A stretch of 64,000 nucleotides of DNA from Muscardinus avellanarius. Taxonomy: Eukaryota > Chordata > Mammalia > Rodentia > Gliridae. Both the position numbers and the translations under genes were made by a program. Position 1 is the stretch's first letter. Each line of letters begins with the position of its first letter. A model generated the notes under the pieces. The model was not told the DNA's origin and ran no database searches. It worked only from the letters and a program-made list of their open reading frames with translations. Shown one piece after another: positions 11,170-20,998 of the stretch. The DNA is taken from positions 78,656,476 through 78,720,475 of the forward strand of contig OY726571.1 of NCBI GenBank assembly GCA_963383645.1, given 5' to 3'.

Positions 11170-12515
11170 AGCAAAGCAGCAGCAGTAGCTTAGAGACAAA
11201 AGATAACATTGCTTCTCTCATTTGGGCCGTGGGTGTCACAGGCATCCACATGGCCGTGGGAACTGCTTGTTTCTACTTAATTTCTAGCCCTTTCTTAACT
11301 TTTCTCAAAAGTAACTCCCTTTAGAGAGTTCACCATCCTACCAAAAAGAGAGGTGATGGATTATCCAAGGGGCTGACCTGAAGGAGTGAGTGGAGGGTGG
11401 GAGCGGTCCAGGTCCTTAGTCCCTGCAGAGCTCTGACCTGGGCCGCCCTGCTGCCTCCCTCTGGAGGCCTCCTTGCTGCGGTTACCTTGGTACAAAGAGA
11501 GTGTGAGGCCCTGCCTGCCTAGCAGTCTCGTTGTCATGGAAACCTCCATTCCACATACCTGATTCACACATCACGCTTGGCTGAGTCCCGATAGAGGTCG
11601 CAGACTGGCATTTGCCCTGTGTTTCCCCTTCCGTGTTTTCCAGGTGCTAAAAAATGGATACAGAGAGGCAAGCAGTGGACAGCGGCTTCATAAGAAAGCT
11701 TTGGGGTCAAGGGGAGAAGTTTGAAAGTTTCAGAAACCAAATTAGCTGCTGTAAAGGGGAGAACGGAGCCACGGGAAGGTCTGTGTAGTGTCCACCTTCT
11801 TGTGTGAGGCAGGGTTGGGCCTGCGATGCGTCTGAAAGGGACTTGCTGGGTTCCCAGGTGAGATTGGAAAGGGGTCCACCAGCCTCTAGAGCTCACAGCT
11901 CCTCAGTGAGGCTCTGTCCCATTTCACTGCATCACATGATAATCTGAGCTCCAGGGCTGAGGCAAAGATCAGTCACACACAGCTCTATAGTAAGACTAAA
12001 CTGGTTTCATGATGCGGCTTACACCATGGCTTTACTGGCATATAACAAAGTGTAGTATTTGAGGATGCGGGCATAATTTTGAGGAAACTGGCTTTCATAA
12101 GGGGTAGGTGTGCCTGCTGAAGACTGCTTCTGCTTCCCTTCTGATTCCTCTTACTCTCCTGAGACTCTGCTATATTGACTTAGAGGCAAGGGCACCGTAG
12201 GAGAGCATATTATGAGTCTTCCTCCACCCAGAATTTCTCCTTCCTAGGTTGACTCATTTTCGTTTGATTCTTGTTTGTAAAATCAAGACTTAAAGATTTA
12301 CAAGAAGAAAAAAGTGACTCTCATGGGAGCATGGGCTGTGCCTTTCAGCCCTGACACCCTGGGTCCAGACGCTGTGAGTTGTGAGGGTACCAGGCATGTC
12401 CTGTCCATGGGGTCCTTGAGTGAGTTCCACACCCACCTGCTCCCACTTTTTCTCTCCGTCTCCTCTGCTAGTTCTCCTCCTGTCGAGATAGCCTCATTTT
12501 ACAAAGTATGGACTT
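11170..12515. other. single-copy sequence
   Basis: Moderately GC-rich; overlapping ORFs of up to 110 residues on both strands without recognisable motifs. Nothing supportable. Confidence 0.4.
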
Positions 12516-12519
12516 GCCA

Positions 12520-12700
12520 TCAGCAGCCAACCAGCTGGGATCAAAGTATCATCTCCTTTGTGTCCTTAGACAAAGCATTTTATTAGCCCTACTTTTCTCA
12601 TCTGTGAAGTGGTGCTCATAGTATAAGGTTGCCATGAAAAAAATATAACTCATAATGGACATCCTCAGTGCCTGATATTTAGTATCTGTTGTTTTTATCC
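12520..12700 (+). repeat. MIR fragment
   Basis: Sense MIR landmarks in order: 'gctgggatcaaag', 'ccttagacaaagcattttatta', 'ttttctcatctgtgaagtggtg', 'cagtgcctgatat'. Confidence 0.65.
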
Positions 12701-12800
12701 TGTTAGATCAGTTTAGAGATTGCTTTTTGTATAGAAATGCAATTGATCTTTGCATTAAGTTTTTTACCTTGCTCCTTCGTTGAGTTTATTAGCTCTAGCA

Positions 12801-12853
12801 GTGTGTGTGCGTGTGTGCGTGCGTGCGTGCATGTGTGTGTGTGTGTGTGTGTA
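12801..12853. repeat. (TG)n/(TGCG)n microsatellite
   Basis: gtgtgtgcgtgtgtgcgtgcgtgcgtgca then TG run; lies inside the old L1. Confidence 0.92.
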
Positions 12854-13077
12854 TGTGTGTATTTAGGTAAATATGTTTAAGATCAGGTTGTCTGTAAATA
12901 ACATAATTTTGTTTCATTTTTTTCTTTTCTATTCGAATGTTGTTTACTTATTTATTTTCTTGCCTCGACTTTCCAGTACTTTGCTGAATAAAGTGCTAGA
13001 AGTAGGCCTTTTTGTCTTCTTCCTGATCTGAGAGGAAGGGTTTTTCAGTCTTTCACCAATGGACATGATGTTCACAG

Positions 13078-13105
13078 TTATATATATATATATATATATA
13101 TATAA
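13078..13105. repeat. (TA)n microsatellite
   Basis: Perfect TA run inside the old L1. Confidence 0.95.
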
Positions 13106-13335
13106 TGTTGAGGTAGTCCCATTCTCTTCCTATTTTTTTGTATGTTTTCATCATGAGTGGGTTTTAAATTTTATCAAGGAATTTTTCTCTGTCATTTGAG
13201 ATGATTATGCGGGTGTTTTTTTGTCCTTCATTCTATTACTCTCATATTGTACATTGATTGATTTTTTTGTATTTTGAACCATCCTTGCATTCCAGAAAAA
13301 AATCTCACTTGGTTATGATGTATAACCCTTTTAGT

Positions 13336-13511
13336 ATTATATTTTACATATATTTTATTTTATTTTTAATACTTTTATTGGTGTATTATAGTCTCACATC
13401 ATCACTTCTCAGTCTTTTATCTAAGATTAAATATAGTATCTGTTCATATCAGTTTGATAGTCTTGCATTATAATGTAGTTCATAGTTATAATGACACATA
13501 CATAAGTCTTT
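13336..13511 (-). repeat. unclassified retroposon tail inserted in the L1 fossil
   Basis: Interrupts the L1 fossil between 'taacccttttagtat' and 'cttttaatatgctgc', which look like a decayed target duplication. Its flanks ('attatagtctcacatc' and 'ataatgtagttcatag') recur contiguously at 48222-48258, so this is a dispersed element whose A-rich 3' end lies at the left. The middle holds a U2 snRNA fragment. Confidence 0.55.
13401..13459 (+). pseudogene. U2 snRNA 5' fragment (pseudogene)
   Basis: About 56 bases align with the 5' end of U2 snRNA: 'atcacttctcagtctttt', 'ctaagattaaatatagtatc', 'tgttcatatcagttt'. It starts at U2 nucleotide 1 and stops near nucleotide 56, so it is 3'-truncated, with about ten substitutions, several of them C-to-T or G-to-A. 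It includes the degraded branch-point-recognition stretch (gtagtatct counterpart 'atagtatct'). A second copy of the host repeat at 48222 lacks it. Not functional. Confidence 0.82.
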
Positions 13512-13789
13512 TAATATGCTGCTGAATTCATTTTGCTAATATTTTCTTATAGATTCTGTACCAATGTTCTTGAAAATGTTCTTGTTCTGAAAACTGTAGT
13601 TTTCAGTTCAAGAAGTCTCTTTGTCTGGCTTTGGTATCAGGGTAATACCACCTCAGAAGATGAGTTAGAAAGCATTCCATGCTTTTCAGGTGTTTTTGAA
13701 AGTTTATGAAGTATTAACTGTGCTTTAAATGTTTGATAGAAAGCTATCTATTTAAAATTGTAATATTTAATTTTTAATATTTGAATATT

Positions 13790-13991
13790 AATAATTTCTT
13801 TTGGTTGTACTGGGGTTCCTGGAAGCCCATCTACCTCCGGGCTACACTCCGAGACCTATTTTTTTATTTTTGGAAACAGGGTCTCTTAAGCCAGCACGGC
13901 TGGCTTCCAACCTGCGCGATCTTCCTCTCTCCACCTCCCATGCACGGGGATTACAAGCGTGCGCCACCACTCCTGGCTGAAAAAATAATTT
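13790..13991 (-). repeat. young-type (tier III) B1-dID SINE
   Basis: Flanked by AATAATTT at 13790-13797 and 13984-13991. Has the tier III marks 'ggggttcctggaagccc', 'agccagcacggctggctt' and 'gcgcgatcttcctctctcc'. The tail is a very short T run. Confidence 0.92.
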
Positions 13992-15956
13992 TAAAAAGTA
14001 TATGAAAAGCAGTCAGTTGGACTGAGAAAACTGTTACCTTTGGGCTCAGGAGAAGCTTGAAAATCTCTGGGGTTTCAGGTTAGCTGTTTCATCTCTGCCT
14101 GACAGTTCCTTACAGTGTGTGGGCTTGCTATGCTGCTGTCTCAAGTCCTTCCCACAGTACTGAAGGCTGAGTTCGGCCTTGGTAGGGTAGCCTGGCTCAC
14201 AGTCTGCCACTCTCTCATTCTTTAGGAATCCTGGGTGATGAGTAAGCATTTTCTCACAGCAGATGACTCAGAGTAAAATGTAGCTCCAGATACGAAAGTT
14301 ATTTCAAAAATGACCCCCACACAAAAAATAATTAAATAAAAAATATGGTGCAATCTACATATTTTTTTAAAAAAAGAAGAAACATAGGAGAAATTCAATT
14401 TAACAATACAATTTAACCTTAAAATATTGAAATAGCATTTCAATATTTAATGAATAAAAAGAATTAATGAAACACTTGACTTTGTTTTCCATGCTAAGTC
14501 TTTGAAATTCACTGCCCGTTTTGAATGTGGGTATATCTCACTTTGAATTGGCCTCATTTCAAGAGCCAACCAGCCACATGTGTCTGGTGGCCACTGTATT
14601 AGACGGTGTAGACCTAGTACATTCAGTGCTGAAGACATTAAGTTCAGAAAAGATTTGTACTTATTTCTGTGCAGTGGAAAATACATCGATTAAACACTAA
14701 CAGTGGTGCTAGGTACCTGGGGATGTGCTGTACCTAGTGTTACAGACGCCCAACAGTCGGGCTCCAAAGTCTGCCGTATGAGCTGGGACACCAAGTCTCA
14801 TTTCTCTGAACCGGACCCCTGTGGGGAGTCCTCCCAAGCTCAGGTTTGGCATGGGTCCCAGTCTGTCACACACTGACTCATGTGTTAGGACAGCCACGAG
14901 CTCATCCACGTTTAATTGCAGCCTTGCTTTGGCCACGGCTCTGCAAACTGGGATCTCAGCATCCAGACTAGAGTGCTTTTGTACCGGCCTGCCTTGCGCT
15001 CAGCAGGCTCACCTGTCCTGCAGGTCACCTCCCACAGCCACGCCACCCCAAGTTGTTCTTCTCTGCAGCAACACCAGGGGGCGGGGGAAGGCCCAGTGCT
15101 GGGAGATAGAAAGGGAGAGGACATTCTGATTTTCTCCTTTGTCCACACTTCTCTATACTTACTCTGGGAAGCAGCACCGGGAGCGCTGGTGGTCACTGAA
15201 GAGGTCAGCACCGGGCTCCCATGGATCTGCCCATCCCCACCTGGTCAGTGTGCATGGCTGTCTCTCAGGGAGTCGCAGAGGTACCAAAGGGGGTGTCTGG
15301 CTCCCATCACAAGGCAAGTCTGCACATCTCCCCAGCTCCTTGCGTGGGACAGAATGATGGAGAGAGGGTTGCACACATACAGCCAGGAAGTGAGGGAGAA
15401 GGAGGAGCTGTTTCCACTTATCCTCCCACCTCCCTTGGCTCTGGGCGCTGGCACTGCCTACGGCCAAGAGAGGGCCGGGGACTTGGCAGAGGGGAAGTAT
15501 CTCATTGTGCTTCCTCTGCCTTGGTCTCACGTCCCTCCGAAGATGCTTTGCTGCCCAGGTCACTTAACACTCGGAGCCTGCAAATTCCTTCCCTGCTGCA
15601 GATGTGGAAGAAGCTTGGAAACATGTTCCTTTCCAGGAGATGAGTGATGTGCAGAAAGACAGGGTCAGCTGAGGCCAAGAGACTGGAGCCAGGATCTTAC
15701 CAAACTCTTGAAGACCGCACTGCGCCCGGCAGGCTTGTGTGCTGGTAAGGAGGTGGAAGACTCCTCCCGGTCCAGGCTCCTCCCTTGATGGGCGGAGTCA
15801 GGGTGGACAGGGGACAGTGCAGAAGCAAGAGAGAGGTCCAGCCCTTCCGGAGGTTGTACTGCCACATACTGGCATTTTAAATGATCATGCTGGCCCTGTA
15901 TAAGGCTGTGCTCAGCTCCTACCTCGTCTCTTTTAATTACATGTATAGTTAGTTAA
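13992..15956. other. single-copy block, GC-rich from about 14700
   Basis: 14700-15850 is GC-rich and open in several frames on both strands at once, including a 243-codon frame on + (14916-15647) that has no recognisable domain. Simultaneous openness in overlapping frames is expected of stop-poor GC-rich DNA, so I do not call a gene. 13992-14700 is AT-rich with nothing recognised. Confidence 0.4.
15070..15085 (+). promoter_or_regulatory. CTCF-like motif
   Basis: AACACCAGGGGGCGGG closely matches the CTCF core (CCACCAGGGGGCGC type). It lies in single-copy GC-rich sequence, not in a SINE. Motif match only; occupancy unknown. Confidence 0.35.
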
Positions 15957-16397
15957 GGTACTGAGAGTTGAATCCAGAGTCATTCTATCTCCAAGCTATA
16001 CACTCTTTTCTTATTTTGTTTTGTTTTGCTTTGAGCAGGGTCTTAGCCAGGTGTGGTGATGCACGCTTGTAATCCCAGCATTCAGGAGGTTGAGACAGGA
16101 GGATCACAGTTCTCGGCTAGCCTCAACTGCTTAGTGAGGTCCTTGGCGATTCAGTGAGACCTTGTTTCAAAATAAAGAATAAAAACAAAAAATAGGGCTG
16201 GGGGTGTAGCTCGGAGGTAAAATGTCCCTGGGTTCCATCTCTAGTATCATACACACACACACACACACAAACGAGAGACAGAGTCTTGCCAGGTAGCTGA
16301 GAATCTTGCTAGGTTGCTAAGGCTAGCCTCAATCTTGTGATCCTCCTGTTTTAGCCTCCCAAGTACTGGAATTACAGGCATGTGCCACCACCCTCAG
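15957..16397 (-). repeat. B1-dID SINE, old, split by a nested SINE
   Basis: Left part 15957-16044 is the dID and linker ('ggtactgagagttgaatcc'); right part from about 16281 to 16397 is the B1 ('tgatcctcctgttttagcctccc'). The two parts flank the sense SINE at 16045-16270. The duplicated host sequence is 'gcagggtctt' on the left and 'acagagtctt' on the right. Confidence 0.88.
16045..16270 (+). repeat. B1-dID SINE, tier I, nested inside an older copy
   Basis: Complete sense copy from 'gccaggtgtggtgatgcacg' to 'ctagtatcat' with an (AC)n tail. Sits in the B1 part of the flanking antisense SINE. Confidence 0.92.
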
Positions 16398-16609
16398 TTC
16401 TTTTAATAGTTTTCAGACTTTATGCTGTTGATGTAGATTGCTTTGGGAATTCTATCTTTTTCTCCACCTGAAGGAATCAGATTGAGGGTGTAAAAATATG
16501 TGAACCTCAGTTATTACCTAAATTAAAGAGAAGAACAAAGTAACAAATATTTTTTTCTCTACCAGGAAATTATAAAAAGATGGAAGTAGAACAGTAGCTC
16601 TTCCCATTC

Positions 16610-16872
16610 ACCAACCTCTTGATTTTTTTTTTTTTTTTTGGTGTGTCTGTGTGGCACTAGGGGTTGAACCAAGAGGCATTCTACCTCTGAGCTACACCTC
16701 TAGTTCTATTTTGTCTTTAATTTTTTATTTGGAAACAGGGAGGGTCTCACCAAGTTGCAGAGGACCTCAGTACGTTGCAGAGGCTGTACTTGAACCTGTG
16801 ATCCTCTTGTCTTAGCCTCCCAAGTATTGGGATGACGGCGTGACCCATCACACTCAGCTACCAACCTCCTGA
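16610..16872 (-). repeat. B1-dID SINE with 13-bp target duplication
   Basis: ACCAACCTCTTGA at 16610-16622 and ACCAACCTCCTGA at 16860-16872 (one mismatch). T run, TG-rich tail, dID, linker with an inserted 'agg', and B1. Confidence 0.92.
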
Positions 16873-17234
16873 CCTTCAACTTGGTCTCAGAGTCAACATT
16901 AGCTGGTGCTAATTTTTATTGAAAAGTTGTGGTAAATCCAGGAGTTAATACAAGGAAGTTGAAACTACGTAGGAGAATGGTGGTGCATTTTGGCATGACA
17001 GATAATTAACACATTGCTTGGGTGTATTTGGCAAGTTGAGTGGTGATGCCAGCTCCCTCGGCAGATGGGCACACAGAACAGAGCTGCCCCATGTCACCAG
17101 GGTGTGGTCAGGTGGCTCCCTGAGCCCCAGGCAGTACACTCTAAGCCAGGCTCTGGTCTTGAACCTAGCTCCATGGCTGGCTGCTCCTGTGTCAGTTACT
17201 AAGCCTCCAGTAAACCTCACTTACATTCTATAAG

Positions 17235-17440
17235 CTGGAATTACAAATTTACATAGTCCAAAGTGCTAGGGACCTACGTGCACACATGTTATGCCTTTTG
17301 AAACAGGGTCTCACTGAGTTGCAAAGGGTCTTGCTACGTAGCTGAGGCTGTCCGAGAACCGCGATCCTCCAGCCTCCTGCTTACCTAATGCTGGGATTAC
17401 AAACTTTTGCCACCACACCCGGCCTGGAATTACAAATTTA
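17235..17440 (-). repeat. B1 insertion with 17-bp target duplication and atypical 3' part
   Basis: CTGGAATTACAAATTTA is present at 17235-17251 and 17424-17440, identical over 17 bases. The insert has a B1 part (about 17299-17423, 'ttttgaaacagggtctcactgag' to 'ccaccacacccggc'), but 17252-17298, where the dID and A-tail should lie, cannot be clearly aligned with dID and contains no A-rich tail. Confidence 0.85.
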
Positions 17441-17688
17441 TATTTGTGGAGATTATAAAACATGACCCTTTTAAAGGACTTGGTTCGTGGGGCCTGACAA
17501 ATACTGAAATCTAGGGAAATATTAATTAATTGCTATTATTTTTATTTCCTCTGAACATGCCATTTTGCTGGCAATAAATAGCTGCCTTGTGTATTTCTAT
17601 TAGTATCAAAACAATATGTGGATTATTTAAATACTACTGGCTTAGCTTTTTTGAAAACTTCTTTAATTACATTTATTTATTTGGCAGG

Positions 17689-17760
<72 letters not shown>

Positions 17761-18570
17761 TTTGGAAGGCCAGTAACTACCCCATGTAGATGGAGCTTGC
17801 CCAAACACAGTCTTCCCATGGCAACTGAAAAAATAAAAGCAAAACCCTTGAGGTTGCATAATTGCCATCAGTGAACTGGGAGTGGGCAGCATGGTGGAGT
17901 GTTTTGTGGGTTTGGTGTTCTGATGGTCGGAGGTGTTGGGTGAAGACACAGAGGTCCCGCTGAGCACATGGACAGGATGCTGCTGCATGCTTTGAAGTAA
18001 ATTGGTCCAAAGTACAAGTGGGAGGGGAAGTGGAAGTTTAATGAAGGTCATTATTAATGTTTCCTTGGCCTGAGCAGTTTCAAAGTTGGGAGTTTAAGTA
18101 AGGTTGTAGGTTGAGGGGAACACAGCCCACAAACATCCAGACACAGTTGAAGTTTAGTCTCTTGGTCTTTAGTTTAATCTGAAAACAGAGAGCCCAGGGT
18201 TAACTTATAAGTTCATCTGTTTGAATGCTAATTATTGAGAGCTTCTAATGGTTCAAGATTTAGGAAGCACCACCAGCCTTCTCATCTCTAAATTATCTGT
18301 TTATTGCTATGCTTGGGAGGAAAAAAATATTGGGATTAGGGGACTTTCCTAATTCTTCTATCAAAATTATTTTTGTTCATTCAACCTTAAAAGGCGTAAC
18401 CTAAAACATTAGGATCCAAGGAACATGCATGGCTGTCTTTTTCTAATGTCCATAAAATGGTTCCTGTAGGCATTCTCTTTGCATTTGTAGAGGTAGTAAT
18501 ATGGAAGGCTTCATTTGTATGATTTGAAGGTTGGGTTAACTTTCCACTGGAGGTTGATTGCTTTTCTTTT
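17441..18570. other. single-copy sequence with one microsatellite
   Basis: No gene or repeat family recognised apart from the TG/TCTG tract listed separately. Confidence 0.4.
17691..17758. repeat. (TG)n(TCTG)n compound microsatellite
   Basis: About 18 TG units followed by about eight TCTG units; likely length-polymorphic. Confidence 0.97.
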
Positions 18571-18766
18571 ATTTTCTTGTGGTACTGGAGATTGAACCCA
18601 GGGGCATTCTACCCCCCACCCCCTCCTGCCCGGCACCCTTATTTATTTATTTTGAAACAGAGTCTCACTGAGTTTTGGAGGGCCTCACTAAGTTGCTGAG
18701 GATGCCATCCTCCAGTCTCAGCCTTCCAAGTGCTGGGATTATAGGTGCACAACACCACGCCCAGTG
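18571..18766 (-). repeat. B1-dID SINE with C-rich insertion in dID
   Basis: dID start 'ggtactggagattgaaccc' and 'ggggcattctacc' are followed by a C-rich stretch (18609-18638) that replaces the A-box region. B1 follows normally. Confidence 0.9.
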
Positions 18767-19332
18767 AAGGTCCTTTTGATTGTAAAACAAATATAAGTAA
18801 AACTATTAGCCTCTCCCTGTTCCCTAAGAAGTTTGTGCATTTTAAAAAATTTATTTGTAAAAAGCTTATGTATTCTAAGTTCATGTATTTTTTTAATTTC
18901 CAAAAGCCTGTTTTCTCCTACCATAGAGCACAAATATAAAGTCAGGTTTGCCATGTCAGTAATAATTTGGGGGTCAAGAGCATAGGGAATTAAGATGATA
19001 AATTCTCTTAACACCCAGCATGTAAAAACCTCTTCTGCTCAGTGCTTTAAATATAAACAAAGGACAAAAAAGTGAGAAAGAAGATATTTAACTTAAAAAT
19101 ATTCATACAGCTTTGGGCAGTTGGCATCAGGACTCTGATTTAAATCAGCCTTCTCTGGTAACCTAGCCAATGCCAGGGAGTTTTTGTAACTACTTGAGTA
19201 CTCTGTTCATGATGCTTAAGCAGTACTTGTTCCTTGTGGGCATTGGTTTAGGTGAGGTATGACATATGGAAGCTTTGGGCACTCTCTCTGGGGTGATCTC
19301 ACTTGTATGTGTCACTGGAGATGAGGAGAAAC
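18767..19332. other. single-copy sequence
   Basis: Nothing recognised. Confidence 0.4.
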
Positions 19333-19402
19333 AGGAGGAGGAGGAGGAGGAGGAGGAGGAGGAGGAGGAGGAGGAGGAGGAGGCGGCGGCGGCGGCGGCG
19401 GC
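19333..19402. repeat. (GGA)n-(GGC)n trinucleotide tract
   Basis: About 17 GGA units switch without a break to about six GGC units. A minus-strand ORF reads the tract as serine and alanine runs, which I regard as non-coding. Confidence 0.97.
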
Positions 19403-19445
19403 ATTGACAGGTAGCCTGAGTGAATAATTAGTATCACCCCTTTCT

Positions 19446-19637
19446 ATATTACCATGAACATGCCCCAGACCAACAATCTGCATTTTCTTACCTCCATCAA
19501 CTACAATTGCCCCAAGGCCCACAAGTTGCTATGGGTAACACAAAATTCAGTAAAAGCAAAGTCCATATCCCATATCCATTCATGGTGGTCAGTTGGGGAG
19601 ATATTAACCTTACTTTGACCTGAAAACTAAACAAGTG

Positions 19638-19684
<47 letters not shown>
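19446..19684 (+). other. possible retroposed transcript fragment ending in A(40)
   Basis: A 40-base A run (19645-19684) has no SINE or L1 body upstream. CCTTTCT occurs directly after it (19685-19691) and at 19439-19445, a possible 7-bp target duplication bracketing about 200 bases of unrecognised sequence. No AATAAA was seen near the A run. The duplication is too short to be certain. Confidence 0.3.
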
Positions 19685-19689
<5 letters not shown>

Positions 19690-19691
19690 CT

Positions 19692-20319
19692 GGGAATCCA
19701 CATTGCCAGTTATAGTCTTTGTAAATTGTGGGAACTGAGAATTTTTTTTCTTCCTAATAGTGGCCTCTCGCAATGACATGCTGGGAAACACTGTGGAAAT
19801 CTGGAAGGAGAAGTGGAGCAGTGGCCATTTCCTTAACCTGGGGCGTTCAGGCTTTTGCAGAAGCTCCACTCCAAGTTTCTGTTCTGTCTGTCTCTGTCTG
19901 CCACTGAGATAAAGAGAAGCTCCCCATTTTCCACTGTATCTGCCTTATTTTCACCTAGCAGGAGGAACTCCTTCTTAATAGTGCTGCCTAACCTTTGGGT
20001 TTGGGTTTTGCATTCTGTTCATTGAAGAGGGAGTTGAACATCCATCACCTTTTCTGCTGCCTTATGTTCAAGTCAGTTTGGGGAAGTTGCTTTTTCTCAG
20101 TGGGTCTATTCGGTACCCAGAGCTCCTCTCCCTCGAGGCTTGGCTCTTCGAGGGTTCGTTTCTGGGCTAGTTCTGAGCTTCAACTTTTCAATATTAGGAA
20201 CCTTGGTGGTTTGGAAAACGAGTTATTAACATCCAACCAGGAGAAAGGAAGGGATTTGTGGTCTGCCAAAAAATGGAGGCATGGTATAAAAATTCATTCC
20301 AGTGACATAATTAAACATT
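19692..20319. other. single-copy sequence
   Basis: Nothing recognised. Confidence 0.4.
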
Positions 20320-20475
20320 GAGTCAGAAGTCGAGATTGGAAATCTAGTCTTGGCTTTGCAACTAAGTAGAATTATAAGTATGGTGCAGTAACTTGTTTTC
20401 AGTGGACTTCACGTCCTTATTTATGAAAATGAGATTTTAGACTGACTTGTTGTGAAGACCTCTCAGCCCTGTGAT
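20320..20475 (+). repeat. MIR fragment
   Basis: Weak but ordered MIR landmarks: 'aaatctagtcttggctttgcaacta', 'cagtaacttg', 'tccttatttatgaaaatgag'. Confidence 0.5.
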
Positions 20476-20747
20476 TCTGAGTCCTTAAGTCCATGCATCT
20501 CTGTGGTTTAGTTGTTTTCATTAGGGACTATAAGTATGTTGCATTGCCCAAGAATATCAGATGGTATTCAAGGTTAGTCATTTCTATTTTTTTAAGTTGG
20601 TTCATTGCAGTCATACATCTTAATGGAGGCACCACTCTATTAACATGCTCAATGGCTTTCCCCACTGCGGTTAGTCTGCCCCACCCAGCAGAGGGAAATG
20701 ATCAAGGGCAGATTTTTTGGAAAAACAGCTAAAGAAAATGAGGGGAA

Positions 20748-20998
20748 GCCAGGTGTGGGGGCACATGCTTATAATCCCAGCATTTGGGAGGCTGAGACAG
20801 GAGGTTCGTGGTTCGAGGACAGCCTCAGCTACTTAGTGAGGCCCTTTGCAACTCAGTGAGACCCTCTTTCAGAATAAAAAATAGGGTTTGGGGGTGTAGC
20901 TCAAAGGTATAATGTCCCTGGGTTCCATCCCCAGGACTAAAGGAAAAATAGAAAGAAGAAAGAAAGAAAGAAGGAAGGAAGGAAGGAAAGAAAGAGAT
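20748..20998 (+). repeat. B1-dID SINE, tier I, with (GAAA/GGAA)n tail
   Basis: Full-length sense copy from 'gccaggtgtgggggcacatg' to 'ccatccccagg', followed by a purine tail of GAAA and GGAA units up to 20998. Confidence 0.93.

Larger units (their letters stand above)
12715..13780 (-). repeat. ancient L1 ORF2 fossil
   Basis: Antisense reading matches the L1 reverse-transcriptase coding region in order: 'tatagaaatgcaattgatctttg' (about 12731), 'gagtttattagctcta' (about 12783), 'acttccagtactttgctgaataaa' (about 12967), 'catccttgcattcc' (about 13279), 'atgctgctgaattcattttgcta' (about 13516) and 'gctttggtatcagggtaa' (about 13627). No frame is open. It is interrupted by TG and TA repeats and by a retroposon at about 13336-13511. 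Confidence 0.8.

Noticed and set aside
14916..15647. 243-codon plus-strand ORF in a GC-rich block
   Set aside because: Other frames on both strands are open over the same bases, and no motif or splice context supports it.
19190..19522. 110-codon minus-strand ORF with serine and alanine runs
   Set aside because: The runs are the translated GGA/GGC tract, with no supporting homology.
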